In this document: piece by piece, positions 10,264-21,800 of the stretch
Layout of the letters: every line of letters starts with the position of its first letter
How positions within the stretch are numbered: position 1 is the first letter of the stretch
The notes under the pieces: model-generated
What the model was told of the DNA's origin: nothing
The model's input: only the letters and a program-made list of their open reading frames with translations
Databases searched by the model: none
Position numbers and translations under genes: made by a program
Assembly (NCBI GenBank): GCA_028023455.1
Contig: JAQFVV010000003.1
Location: forward strand, 952,001-1,016,000
Direction of reading: 5' to 3'
Length of the DNA: 64,000 nt
From: Epiperipatus broadwayi
Lineage: Eukaryota > Onychophora > Udeonychophora > Euonychophora > Peripatidae

Positions 10264-11733
10264 GAAATTAATATGAAAATAACTGATACACTTTTGAAAA
10301 CTGCAACAAAGATAGCTGGTAGAAAAAAGCAGCAATTGACCAATAAAATTTCTACTGAGACTAGAGAATTTATGAAGAAAAGAAGAAATATGAAGATATA
10401 TAAAAATGATGCATTAAAAAGGATTGAATATCTCGAATTTTGTAAAATGGTGTGGAAATGAGTTGAAAATGATATAAGAAAGTATAACTGTGAACTAGCA
10501 AGGAAAGCTGTAGAAGAGAATAAAAGTCTCAAGAGTGTAAAACAACATTTTGGTATTGGTAGGAAATTTATATCTGCAATAAGAAAAAAAGATGGAATTA
10601 TTACTAAAAAGAGAGATGACATCATGAAATGGGTAGAAGACTTTTATCAAGAATTATATAGTAATAAAGAACAAGTACCTCCTATATCTATTACATCTTC
10701 CGAATTGCCCAGAATTTTAAATGAAGAAGTGAGACATGCAATTAAATGTATGAAGAAAGGAAAGGCTCCAGGTAATGATGGAATTATAATTGATATATTA
10801 AAAGAAGCAGGTGAAGAAATAGATTTTTTTTTAGCAAAGTTATATACCAAATGTCTAAATGATAAAGATGTACCAGATGATTGGAAGAATGCAGTATTAA
10901 TATTAATATTTAAAAAAGGTGATAAAGAAGATATTAGAAATTACAGACCTATCAGCCTTTTATCAGTTTTATACAAAATTTTTACCAAGATAATTACAAC
11001 TTGTCTACAGAGAACATTGGATTTCCACCAACCAAGAGAACAAGCTGGATTTAAAAGTGGTTTTAGTACAGTAGATCATATCCAGGTATTGAGAGAAGTT
11101 ATAGAAGGAACAAATGAATATGAGTTGCCATTATGCTTTGGATTTGTAGATTATGAAAAGGCATTTGATTCTATAAACATTTCTTCAGTGATTAAAGCAT
11201 TGGATCATCAAGGTATAGATCCAGGATATTGTCATATTTTAAAGAATATTTATAAAAATGCAACAGCAACAATTAGATTACATAATGATACTAGGAAAGT
11301 CAACATTGAGAAGGGTGTAAGACAGGGTGACTCTATATCTCCAAAACTTTTTACAGCAGTGCTGCAAGAAGTATTTTGTGGATTAAAATGGGAAGCTAAA
11401 GGAGTGAAAGTAAATGGAGATTATTTAAGTCATTTAGATTTTGCAGATGATGTAGTTGTTTTTGAAAATAATGCTTTAGAGCTGCAGGAAATGTTGCAGG
11501 AGTTATCAGATGAAAGTAGGAAAGTAGGACTAAAGATAAATGTTAAAAAGACTAAAGTAATGTTTAATGGATTTTCTCAAAGTATGAAAATTAAGATTGA
11601 TTATGATGAGTTAGAAGAAGTTAACAGTTACAAATACCTTGGTCAGATTATTAATACAGATGGAAACATAATGGATGAAATTAATATCATAGAATTAAAC
11701 TTAGTTGGAGTACTGTTTGTAGAAATAACTTGA
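10264..11733 (+). pseudogene. RTE-like LINE reverse transcriptase
   Basis: The reverse-transcriptase core copies the element's RNA at the nicked target. In order: KGKAPGNDGI (about 10759-10788), NYRPISLLS, FVDYEKAFDS (motif A, Asp), GVRQGDSISPKLF (motif B, about 11311-11349) and LDFADDVV (motif C, both catalytic Asp present, about 11434-11457), then LGLKINVKKTK-like and YKYLGQ. All catalytic residues survive although the reading frame is broken at 10459. The frame closes at 11731 because of a frameshift near 11695; the thumb and tail continue in another frame with several further stops to about 12190. Confidence 0.85.
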
Positions 11734-12460
11734 TACTAAAAGGAAGTATGCCTATATGTTTGAAAAAAAAAGTTTTTAATAAATGTGTTTTATCAGTTCT
11801 TACTTATGGATCTGAGACTTGAACACTTAATAGAAAAGCAATACAAAGACTTCAGACCAATCAAAGAGGTATGGAGAGATGCATGTTGGGAGTAACAAGA
11901 AGAGATCGGAAATACAATATATGGGTAAGAGAATAAACAGGTGTTACTGACCTCATTGAAAAAATTAAAAGACGGAAGTGGAGTTGGGCTGGACATATTG
12001 CTAGAAGAGATGATAATTGATGGACAATTGAAATCTTAAACTGGATTTTCTGAGATTGTAAAAGACCCAGAAAGAGACCACATGTGAGATGGATGAATGA
12101 AATAAGAAAGTGTGCATGAAGCGAAGCTAAAGATCAAAGGAGATGGATTGAACTTGGATAGACCTTTATCCTGCAGTGGATTGATAATGGTTGATGATGA
12201 TGATGATGAAAACAGAATATATATACTATAAAACATTAACAGCCAATCAGCTTTGGATGTAAAAAACAGATTCATTGAATGCAACTGTGAGAAATAAATA
12301 AAAATATTAATCAACTGAACATGCTCTAAAATTTTAAATCATTAATTAACATTTTTTATTTACTAGTAGTTGATTGTCATTAATCTGGTATAGCACACTG
12401 AAAGTGCAGCACTTAAAATAGTATATTTATTCTATTTTACATATTAATATATTTATGTTT

Positions 12461-12490
12461 TCTTATATATATATATATATATACTTAAAT

Positions 12491-12538
<48 letters not shown>

Positions 12539-12546
12539 ATTTAAGT
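12461..12546. repeat. Long (TA)n palindrome
   Basis: The sequence tacttaaatattgta at 12482 is mirrored as its complement at the end of a (TA)n core, giving a near-perfect palindrome of about 65 bp (12482-12546). Another (TA) run sits just to its left. It could extrude as a cruciform and would be unstable in cloning and assembly. Confidence 0.75.
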
Positions 12547-13240
12547 ACATGTGTATTGTCTATATAAACTTAATATAATTATAAGGAACTTAAACTCAAA
12601 CTTTATAACTCCCACAACTATCCAATCCATATCAATGATACACATGACCACATATATATGAAAAGGATAAATGATCTCCAATATACATATTTTGTGCTGA
12701 ACTAGCACTTATCAATTGAAATTCTGAGTTCAAGTTCCTTATAATTACATTAAGTTTAGTATAGATAATATACATGTATTTAAATATTACCTATTCAGCC
12801 TGTATTCTGCCCATCCCTCTTCTCTATAACTAAATGGACATATTAAGGTCCTATGTGTGGGTAGTCAGATTGATTTAAGGTTTACATGGGTATGATAGTA
12901 ATATTGGCATCAACAAGTGCTTTGAGTATTTCATCCTCAGATTTTCAATGATATGGATGGCTGAAGGGTGGGAGAGAGGAGAAGATTAAAGATTGTCCAT
13001 TAAAGTTTAAAGGTTTGATATCTTAATATAAACTGAGCAGTGATTGCATATATGTATTGGAAATGGTGATCTGGACCAACTGATGACTGCTGGTTCAGCA
13101 CAAAATGTATATTGGAAATCATTTATCTTTTTCATATGTATGTGGCCATGTGTATCAGTTGTATAAGATAGATTGGGCAGCTGTGGAAATTTGAAAGTTT
13201 AAATTCAAGTCCTTTAAATATATCAGTGTAATTAATAAAA
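12537..13240. repeat. Nested foldback repeats
   Basis: Two overlapping inverted repeats are visible. First, 12537-12600 is inverted at about 12720-12787 (words acttaatataattataagg and ccttataattacattaag), about 65-bp arms around a 120-bp loop. Second, 12575-12710 is inverted at about 13095-13240, sharing cacatg-ccacat, gataaatgat and attttgtgctgaac. No ORF is present. This looks like a non-autonomous foldback family with one element rearranged, or two head-to-head copies. The family is not recognised. Confidence 0.6.
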
Positions 13241-13707
13241 CTAAAAAAAATAACAGTAAATTACTTAATTTTTCAGCTCACACACTGTAATAAAGCAATA
13301 CTGGTTTTCCATTTTATTGCCATCTATTTGTAAGTTCACATTTTAATCAGTCACTTTAATGTATTTAAATCTTTATCTTCAACTTGGTTTCTTATTTTTG
13401 CTTTTATCAATAAAATTTTAGGGTATTTGGAAACAATACAATAAAGCATTCAGCAACTCCTTTAACTCCATTTTACTATTCCAGTTAAAAACCTGAAAAT
13501 AAAATATGTCTAAAGTTTTGATTCCATATCAATTTGTTTGAATAAATGTATAGATCTGATTCTAGTTTAGTATCTAAATATTTTAGTATCCTCAGTTCTT
13601 TATTAGCTGTAAATATCCTCTTTCCATAGCTTAGAATGAGAATTTAAATGTAAAAAAGTATTTGATAATCATTATTATTCAAGCTTAAAGTATATAATAG
13701 TTGTTAA
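13241..13707. other. No gene recognised
   Basis: AT-rich sequence with nothing identified. Confidence 0.5.
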
Positions 13708-13778
13708 GCATTGGTGGCCTAATGGTTAGTATAGCTGCCTTCCTAGCAGCTGACCCAGGTTTGCTTCTCACTCAATGC
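13708..13778 (+). tRNA. tRNA-Gly(TCC)-like copy, probably decayed
   Basis: This is a near copy of the tRNA-like sequence at 6889. The acceptor stem (GCATTGG with TCAATGC), D-arm (TAATGGTTAG) and anticodon arm with TCC are intact. The 3' half of the T-stem has changed (CTCAC opposite CCAGG) and the loop reads TTTGCTT, so the T-arm cannot fold properly. It shares the downstream words TTGACATATG and a (TA)n tract with the first copy. Likely a tRNA pseudogene or a copy of a tRNA-derived SINE. Confidence 0.45.
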
Positions 13779-13984
13779 ATTTGACATATGAAAATATATA
13801 TATATATATGGTACTTAGAAAGAGAAGCTGATATTGTTTTCTTAAAAAAAAAGTTAGTGTAAATTGGATTAAGAATGGCTTGTAGTGGCTAATCACTTTA
13901 TGATTATACAGTAGTATCTCATCATCTTAATCTGTATTAGGTAAATATGTTTAGAAATAATAAGAAAATAATCAAATGATTTGT

Positions 13985-14085
13985 TGCTCAAAAATTCTTA
14001 AGAAATTTGAACACAGAACTGACAGGCTGAAGACTTTGAACTCCAGTGTCTACCACTCTACCACTGCCTTAGACAACACAGTGTA
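13985..14085 (-). repeat. Possible tRNA-derived SINE fragment
   Basis: On the minus strand a box A-like stretch (GGCAGTGGTAGAGTGGTAGA) is followed by a box B-like TGTGTTCAAATTTC, the order of an internal RNA polymerase III promoter. Similar pairs occur on the minus strand at about 24722-24785 and 34915-34980. All are degenerate. Spacing and sequence vary, so this is a tentative family. Confidence 0.3.
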
Positions 14086-17000
14086 ATATTAAATATTATT
14101 CCATTAAGGTTGTGAATGTAAATTCTAGACAAAATGAAAAATAGAAAAAGGGAAGGAAGGGAAAGAAAAAATCCACTTTTAGCTTCTCTAATTAAGAGTT
14201 ATGTTATATGGAAGTTATCCATATTTTTATCTTTCTCGTCTTATTCCCGATCCTGTTTTGCTTCTCTTCTACATTCAATCTGGCATAAAGATAAATTATT
14301 GTTCAATTTTAGATGTAACATTATATCTTTTCACCTGAAATAAAAATTGCATTATATCACAATGTATTTCTCCTATGACTAAATGCAATTAATATAGGAC
14401 TTATCCACAAGTTAATCTAAGTAAATTTGAAAAATCCTGAGTTATTTGAAAACACTTTCAAATTCCATCTAGATTTGAATTCTATAACCAAGTAAAAATG
14501 ATTACTATTATCACCGAGGCATTTCCTAAACTTATTTGTGAAAATACACCTACATACATGCATAGATAATACAACCTATATAATAAAGAATATTAACTAC
14601 CATTTGTTATTTAAATTAATTATTTTACTAGATTTCTATGAGCTGTAAAGAGATAAATTACTTTATATCAACGAAGAAGTGGGAAAATGGTGTTAAGATC
14701 CCTGGGGTGTGATAATTTGGTCTCACGATATCAGAAACAAGGTTTTAAAACTTTTAATATCTTAAAAAAAATTCCTATAAATACTTTGCTTTAATTATTT
14801 TTTATTAGTAGTAGTAGTATCAAATACAAAATAAAAGTTGATTTTTTTAAACCTGTTCTTCATTTACATGTAACATCTATTTATATTCTAAGAATAATTC
14901 TTTACACTTTACTCTAGACCCATCTATTGTATGTTTAAGTAATAATTGGAGATTTGGTAATATATCTCATCATAATTCTAAAGTAAAATGAAGAAAAGTG
15001 TTCTTGAAAGCATGCTAGTAAGCATATAAGAATATTATATGGTATTGTATTTATATGATTAAGAATAAGTGTGCATATAAGAATGTACACATACATTCAC
15101 AACATTTACATGCTTATAAACTTTTTCTTTTGTATATTATATAGTTATACTTATTTTTATTTTTTTTAAAAGTTAATATTAGTTTAGCTTCTTAACTAAA
15201 TTATGATATGTCTATATTTACCTCAGTAAGCTAGCTTGCTTTATAAGTCAAGATTTTGTTTAGGATCTTAACCAGGAAGTTGTCAAACAATTCAATAAGT
15301 TCAATCAATCAATAAATTGTTATAAATTCCAAGCAAATTCACTTTTATAAATCTAATAAGAATAATTATTTAGGGTTTTTATTATTATTAATAGCATTAA
15401 CAGAACAGAATAACATTTATGAAATTTCAAGCAAATCTATTTTCTAGTTGAAGTCTTTACATATACTTTTGTAAATAATTACAAATGACTGATGTTATCT
15501 GCATCAATTTGCGTAATGATAAAATAAATAACTGAATGATTTGTCACTTGGAAAATCATGTGATATTCGAGTGCCAGAAGTAACAAAGTTCAAGTGTAAT
15601 AATCTTCATCATTTTACTACTGTATTAAGCCACGTAGAATAGAAAATCAAATAGTTCATTAATCAAGAGATTAAGGGACATTTGAATACCAGGAGTGGTG
15701 GAGATTAGCTGTGTTCTCCAGAGATCTTTAAACTCTTCAATTGGGTTATTTTACCACTAAATCACTCACAGCAACATAATGACAAAAGTGGAAGAATAAA
15801 AAAATCTTAAAAAAAATTGAGTTGCTGAACCAGCTGATGAATTGTGAAAGAAAAAGATCAGTTTGGTCAATTGAAAATAATTATTGTGCTCAAATTGTGA
15901 CTTATGGTACTTCACATCTCTTTAGCATGCAATTTATTGTTTTTTAAAATATATGTATAAAACTCTAAATACCTAATAAATACCTTCATCTATTAATTTT
16001 AAATTATAAGTTACTCATTAAATACCCCTCCTCTCTTTTTTTTTTTTTTGCTATATTAGCAAAATTTTAAATATTAACTAATTTCTTTGTGAATTTTTTC
16101 ATGTGATTTTGTTATCTATTATGTAAAAAATTTTATAATGATTTTAGTGTGGATACCATTCTTTCTAAATGTTCCCTGATTTTGGATTTTATTCTCTAAA
16201 GGTTTAATACAATTTCTTGATTCTCTTCAATAAGATTAAATTGAAAAATGGATTTAGTATCCAATCGTCAGGGCTTAGGACAACTTGTTTTTGAATATAT
16301 ATTTTTAGTTTTATGAGACATAATCATAAAAGTTGAATTCTGTCTTATTTTTCTACAACTATTTCTGCTTAGTATTACTTTATGTGTTTCAATGTAGTAA
16401 TAGAATAATAGGCTCAAAACTAAAAGTCCCTAGATTAAAGCTCAAATCGATCATTTTCAGTGCTCAACTGTCACATAATCTTATGAGAGATTAACTATAT
16501 GATTTTTATTTGATATTTATATGATGTTTTAAATCAGTAATTATTTTCTTGGAATATAGACACTTCCAGGAATATGAATCAGAATATTTAAGGCCACATG
16601 AAAAAAAAAAAACAATAATGGCAAAAAAAGATATGTATATCAATTTACATGTAACTTGTATAATTTGAATGTACATAGAATAGTCCATCTTACTATCTCA
16701 TTGTTTTTTAATACTGGTATTAATAATTTATGTCCAATAATAATATGAATTTAAAATAATAGCAACTATATTAAATGTTATTATCTGTCTAATATGAAGG
16801 TACAGATTATAAAAATAGGGTGACAAGAAATATGAAAATAAACAGGGTTCGGCATTATCTGGTCTAGATAATTAAATAATTTTATTAATTCAATTATTGT
16901 ATGGTTTATTATTGTAACTTCTATCATTTTAAAGCTTTATCATAATCATTAATTAGACAATATAATTAATTGCTTTATCACAGTGTGATATAAAATATAA

Positions 17001-18732
17001 ATGTTTCATTTAGTTCTGATAAAAATTTGATTGGGATCCTGATAAAGTAAGATTAACATGGAACTTTCTGAATAACATTATCTAGATACCTTATTGACTG
17101 ACTAGTAATTAGATAGCTATATATATTGCCTTTGAATTAACAATGTAAAAATTATCCTATGTCTGCTCTTAAAATCATAACAGCAAATCAAAATGCTGTA
17201 AATGTTAAATTTACCCAATATTTTACTGCATAATTTTTAAATGGAATACATGTTTCACATTACAATATGTATGGAAATACATTTCTAAAACTGTTTTTCA
17301 AAATTTAACAGAAGATAGGATTAGCAATTTCTTGTGTACATGTCATAATGATAAAAGTGAGATATTTGCAATCCAAGTAAAAAAATTCTAATAATATAAT
17401 GAATATTCCATCTGGAATGAAGAAAAATTAATAAATGCTACAAGTTTAGGATCCATCAAAGATGTTTGCATTTGGTTAATATCGGTTAATATCATAAAAT
17501 ACCAGTAGTCACTTTAAAACTGTATTTCTAATCTATTATATATTCATAAGTGTTCATCTTAAACTTTGTACTTTTAATAAAAAATACAAAAGCTTTATTT
17601 AAACTGATCTTATTAAAATAATTCCATAGAAAATGCATGTTGCATATAGTTAATAAATTAAGAACCAGTTAAAATATTAAGTGGGAGGGGGTGCAAATAA
17701 ATGTATCTTAAAATAACTATTCAAATAAATTATTAAAGCGTATGCACTCATTAATATACAAATTACATTTATTGATAACAAATTATTATCATTTCCAACT
17801 ATTATGATTCTATTACAATATGAAAGTCTTTCTATGCTTAATTCAGTTTTTCCAATTCATAGCCTTTCTTCTCCACATCATATCAACAACAACAACAAAA
17901 AAAAAACCCCAGTCGAATATTATACCAGCAAAAATTTTAAAATTTTATTAATATTTCTCAGGAGTCATTAAGATACTCTAATAAATATATTTTATATAAA
18001 ATATATTTCTTTATGATAAAAATTATATATTTATTGAAGATAATTTTAGATTAGTTTTGCAACTGATAATGAAGAATACAAATTATTAAAATATTTAAAA
18101 ATATAGTATAGATAACAGCAATGCATCAAAGGGCAAAAATATATACTATAATACAAAGTCATTCTACTAGGATACTGAAGATTTGCTTACATTTGTGGAT
18201 TTTAGGTTGTTGTGGCATCACATCTCATTACTTATATAAAGTCTAGTCAATAAAATTGAACTTAACTCCACTTGCAAATTACATATTTGAATATGATACA
18301 TATTCATAGATGTGATCATTGAGTTAACTTATGATTGATTAAATATATCAAACTTGTAATTTTAATTTTTTTTATTTAAAGCACAGTCTTTTTATATTAA
18401 TAAAAACTACAAGATTTTGTTAATAAATTAACATTAATTTCAATCTCTTTTCTTTCTTCTGTTTCATCACTTCACTTTTTCCTTTTAGCCTTTATTTTTT
18501 TCATATCAAATTTTTATATTTTCTCTTTTTTTTTTGTATTTCCCTCTTTATTCATTTCAGTTTTTTGATGTCTATTTTTTATTTCTAATTCTTTCTCAAT
18601 TCTACAAATGTATTACATTGCCATCATCATTATTATCAATCTCTCAAGATTCAAAGAAAAGAAGAAAGACCATAGTGTTTCTTGATCTTAAAAATAAAAG
18701 TAAACTTACCTCACTGGCTAATGCATATTCGT
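14086..18732. other. No gene recognised
   Basis: Long AT-rich stretch. Short ORFs here (for example 14134-14343 and 18534-18734) have low-complexity composition and no motif. No transposon end, RNA gene or satellite is evident. Confidence 0.5.
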
Positions 18733-18893
18733 GATCAGCCCATTTATGTTCTTATACTATATAACTAATCACAGCTGCAACGTCAAGTATGTATGGAGTG
18801 GACATGAGGAATATGCCCTGCTCATTTCCTTTAAGGTCTTAAATGATAAAGACAAAGAGTCTATTTTCAGTTAACAGCAAACTTCTTTCTGCA
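18733..18893 (-). repeat. Dispersed repeat, copy 2
   Basis: Reverse-complement relative of 9034-9203, sharing agtttgct-ttaactga, ccttaaagga, tgtccactccata, gcagctgt and gggctg. The copies are well diverged, which suggests an old family. Because this copy is not followed by a LINE, the repeat may be independent of the RTE-like element. Confidence 0.6.
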
Positions 18894-21800
18894 GAGATCT
18901 TTAAAATATCAATTATTTATGTGAAGCATTTTAAAAAAATAAATATTTAAAAGCAAATGAATTAATTTGTCTTAGATTTTAAAAAATAAGTATAAAAAAA
19001 TTATTTTATCATAAAAAAATTATTTTACTGCTTATAGAGTTCCATTTTTTTTTTTTTACAATGGCTTCACAGATTCATCTAAGAACAAAATGTAAAAAAT
19101 GAAGTGACATGTATTTTTTCATTTTTTACATTGATAAATATTTACTGATATATTTTAATCATTTTAATAATAATCATGATTGTGAAATATAATCAAGAGA
19201 TTTTAATAAATTATTAATAAAATAAATGTAAGGGGGAAAAAAAGCTTGGAAGTTTACATTATAAACTCATGTTAACATTTCCACTAGACAGTTGACTAAA
19301 TACGTACTTATGCCTGTTTTTAAAAATAATCATTTTTATTTTTTTACTGAATCTTTTTTTAAAAAAATAAAAAATAATAATAATAATAAAATTATAATGT
19401 ATGATAGCTAAAGGTTTTAAATATTATTTGATTTGTTGAAAAATATTTTTAAATTTTTTGTTAATAAGTAAATATAACGTTTAAAATTAGTTTAACTTTT
19501 GCTTTATTTACAAAAATAAAATATGTCTGTGGTTTGGTAAGATGTTGAGAAATGATCACAAACTAGCTGGAAAATTTCCAACATGTAAATTTCTAATGAA
19601 AGATACTTAGATGAAAGGTTGGCAAACCTTTTAGACAACAACTCACAATTAAAAGATGCCTTTTTGACAAATTGTATTCATTCCTTCTATTGGCTTAAAT
19701 TTGAATTATGCAGAGCTCTGTATTTTTACACCTTGAATTATATAATAAATATTCAAATAGTTACAAGCAAAAAATAAAAACAGAAAACAAGAACATGAGT
19801 CATTTTCTTAATGAAAAAAACAACTCATTTAAACTCTGATATTTGTTTCATTTATTTTTAAGTTTATATTTTAAAAATAATATATAGGAGATGGTAAAAT
19901 AACTTTTAAATAGACCAAAGCAAAAACCTTGCCTATAGTCTCTCTTGAAGAAGCAGTGACATTGAAGGTATTTCTTACCAAACTTGCTGATTGCTGGGTG
20001 ATGACGGTTAGGTTTTCTACCCAGGATATATTATTTACCTAAGAATAGCTAGATACCCATTTTTCTCCTAATATGGGTAGGCTTGTTATCTAAAAAAAAT
20101 CTAAGTTAATATACTAGTTCTGATTTAAGTCCAATGTTACAAGCATAATAGATAGCTTTGCTATTGTTGCCCTATATGTTTTTTAATCCCTTAGAATCAG
20201 GTTTAATTGTTACATGTACTCTCTCAGAAATAAAACAATAGTTAAGCAACAAAAGTAAATGTATTTATCTCTTATATGATTATAACAAGATCTGCTGAAA
20301 TTCAAATTTTATAAGTCAAAAAAATCTTTTGTTAAGAAATATAATAATCAACAATAAAAATAAATTGTTCAGTAGCCATTTGGGGTAGTGGTAGAATGAT
20401 ATATTTGTTCTTTTGTTATTCAAGCCACATGACTTTCTGGATAACTAATAATTACATGATTTTAATGATAAATAAGTTATTGCATTTCAACAATCGTTAA
20501 CAAAAATTATAATGCATTTTATGATGAGACATCATAAAACAATAATGCTGATATTCTATGTTTTATTATAAATATTTTGATGGTGCTAATCCTGATTTGT
20601 ATGCCGGTCACTCATAGAACTATATTTGTCATAAAAAAATATTTGTCAAAATTAAGGTAACAGAGTGAGGCAAATGAGTATCATTAATTGAAAGCAAAAT
20701 GCTTAAATATTTATTCTAACACTAATAGATATAATTTGAAATGCTTATTAATGGAGACAAGTAAAAACATTTAAATATGAGAATAAAAGTTAATATTAAA
20801 AGAAAAATGTTTTATTTAATGTACATATTCTAAACTATCCAATCTATATTAAAAATATATATTATTACTTGATGTAAAGATGTGCACTTGCATGCATGCA
20901 CGCATAAATATTGGAATTATTTTTACAGCAAGACCATGATATCTGCTGTATTTTGATGCAAACCCCTCTCACATACTTTATACATCACATACAATGGCTC
21001 ATGTTTCATTGATAAGTTTTGATTACATATTGTTTACTGAATTTTACAATTATGATAGTTTTCAACATATTCTTATGCATAACACAGCTAACAAAATTTA
21101 AAAAAATAATAATATAGTTATTAATAACAAATTGGGAAAGCACATTTTCACATACATTTAACATACATGTTTTTACTCATTCGCATTTACTCAAAAAATA
21201 ATAATAAAATTTATGTTCTATATGTTTATTTTTTATAAAATAATATTATATTAGACTTAATCACAATTAAATATGCTCTGTGTAATGTCCTTTCATTTCA
21301 TTAAATTTTTTTAACAGTAATTAACAGACACTAGTCTTTCTAATTGTTTTGATGTTTTTAAGTCTGCATTAACTTTAGAATTTATATAGCCACTCCTTCT
21401 TGCAAATAGCCATTTATCATTTAAATTATTCAAATTATAAGTTTTCTGACACAATATAACAATAATCTATAATTATTTTTTATTGCTTAAAAAAGATATT
21501 TTATGAATTTTATTAAATTTTCTAAAACTTTTTGCTTTACACTTACAAAACCTATTATTATAGGAAATGCTGTGCACATCAAGTAAAGAATAGAATGTGT
21601 ATGCTTACAATACAAGATGAAGAAATATTATTGCTAAATATAATAATTCAATGATGCTCCAAGATGGAAAAAAGTCTGCTGCCATATATTAAAATTCAAT
21701 AAGTTTTACAAATGTTGATGTTTATACTTTTTTCTTATGTACATTGTTTTGGAAAACATACAATTAAAGCATCATATATAGCCATGCTTTGATAAGGATA

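Larger units (their letters stand above)
9484..12208 (+). mobile_element. Decayed RTE-like LINE
   Basis: A single long ORF is recognisable: an apurinic-type endonuclease followed by a reverse transcriptase and a C-terminal tail. It reads in one frame from about 9484 to 11695, broken only by TGA at 10087, 10144 and 10459, then shifts frame near 11695. The tail after 11700 keeps family-typical words (WAGHIA at about 11985, ILQWIDNG near the end). The element ends in a GATGAT microsatellite at 12189-12208, as RTE elements do. The endonuclease resembles proteins annotated in invertebrates as craniofacial development protein 2-like, which are mostly retrotransposon fragments. No target duplication was found. 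RTE clade is my best call; a phylogeny is needed for certainty. Confidence 0.85.

Noticed and set aside
14134-14343. 69-residue ORF
   Set aside because: No motif, no homologous copy in the window, and the composition expected by chance.
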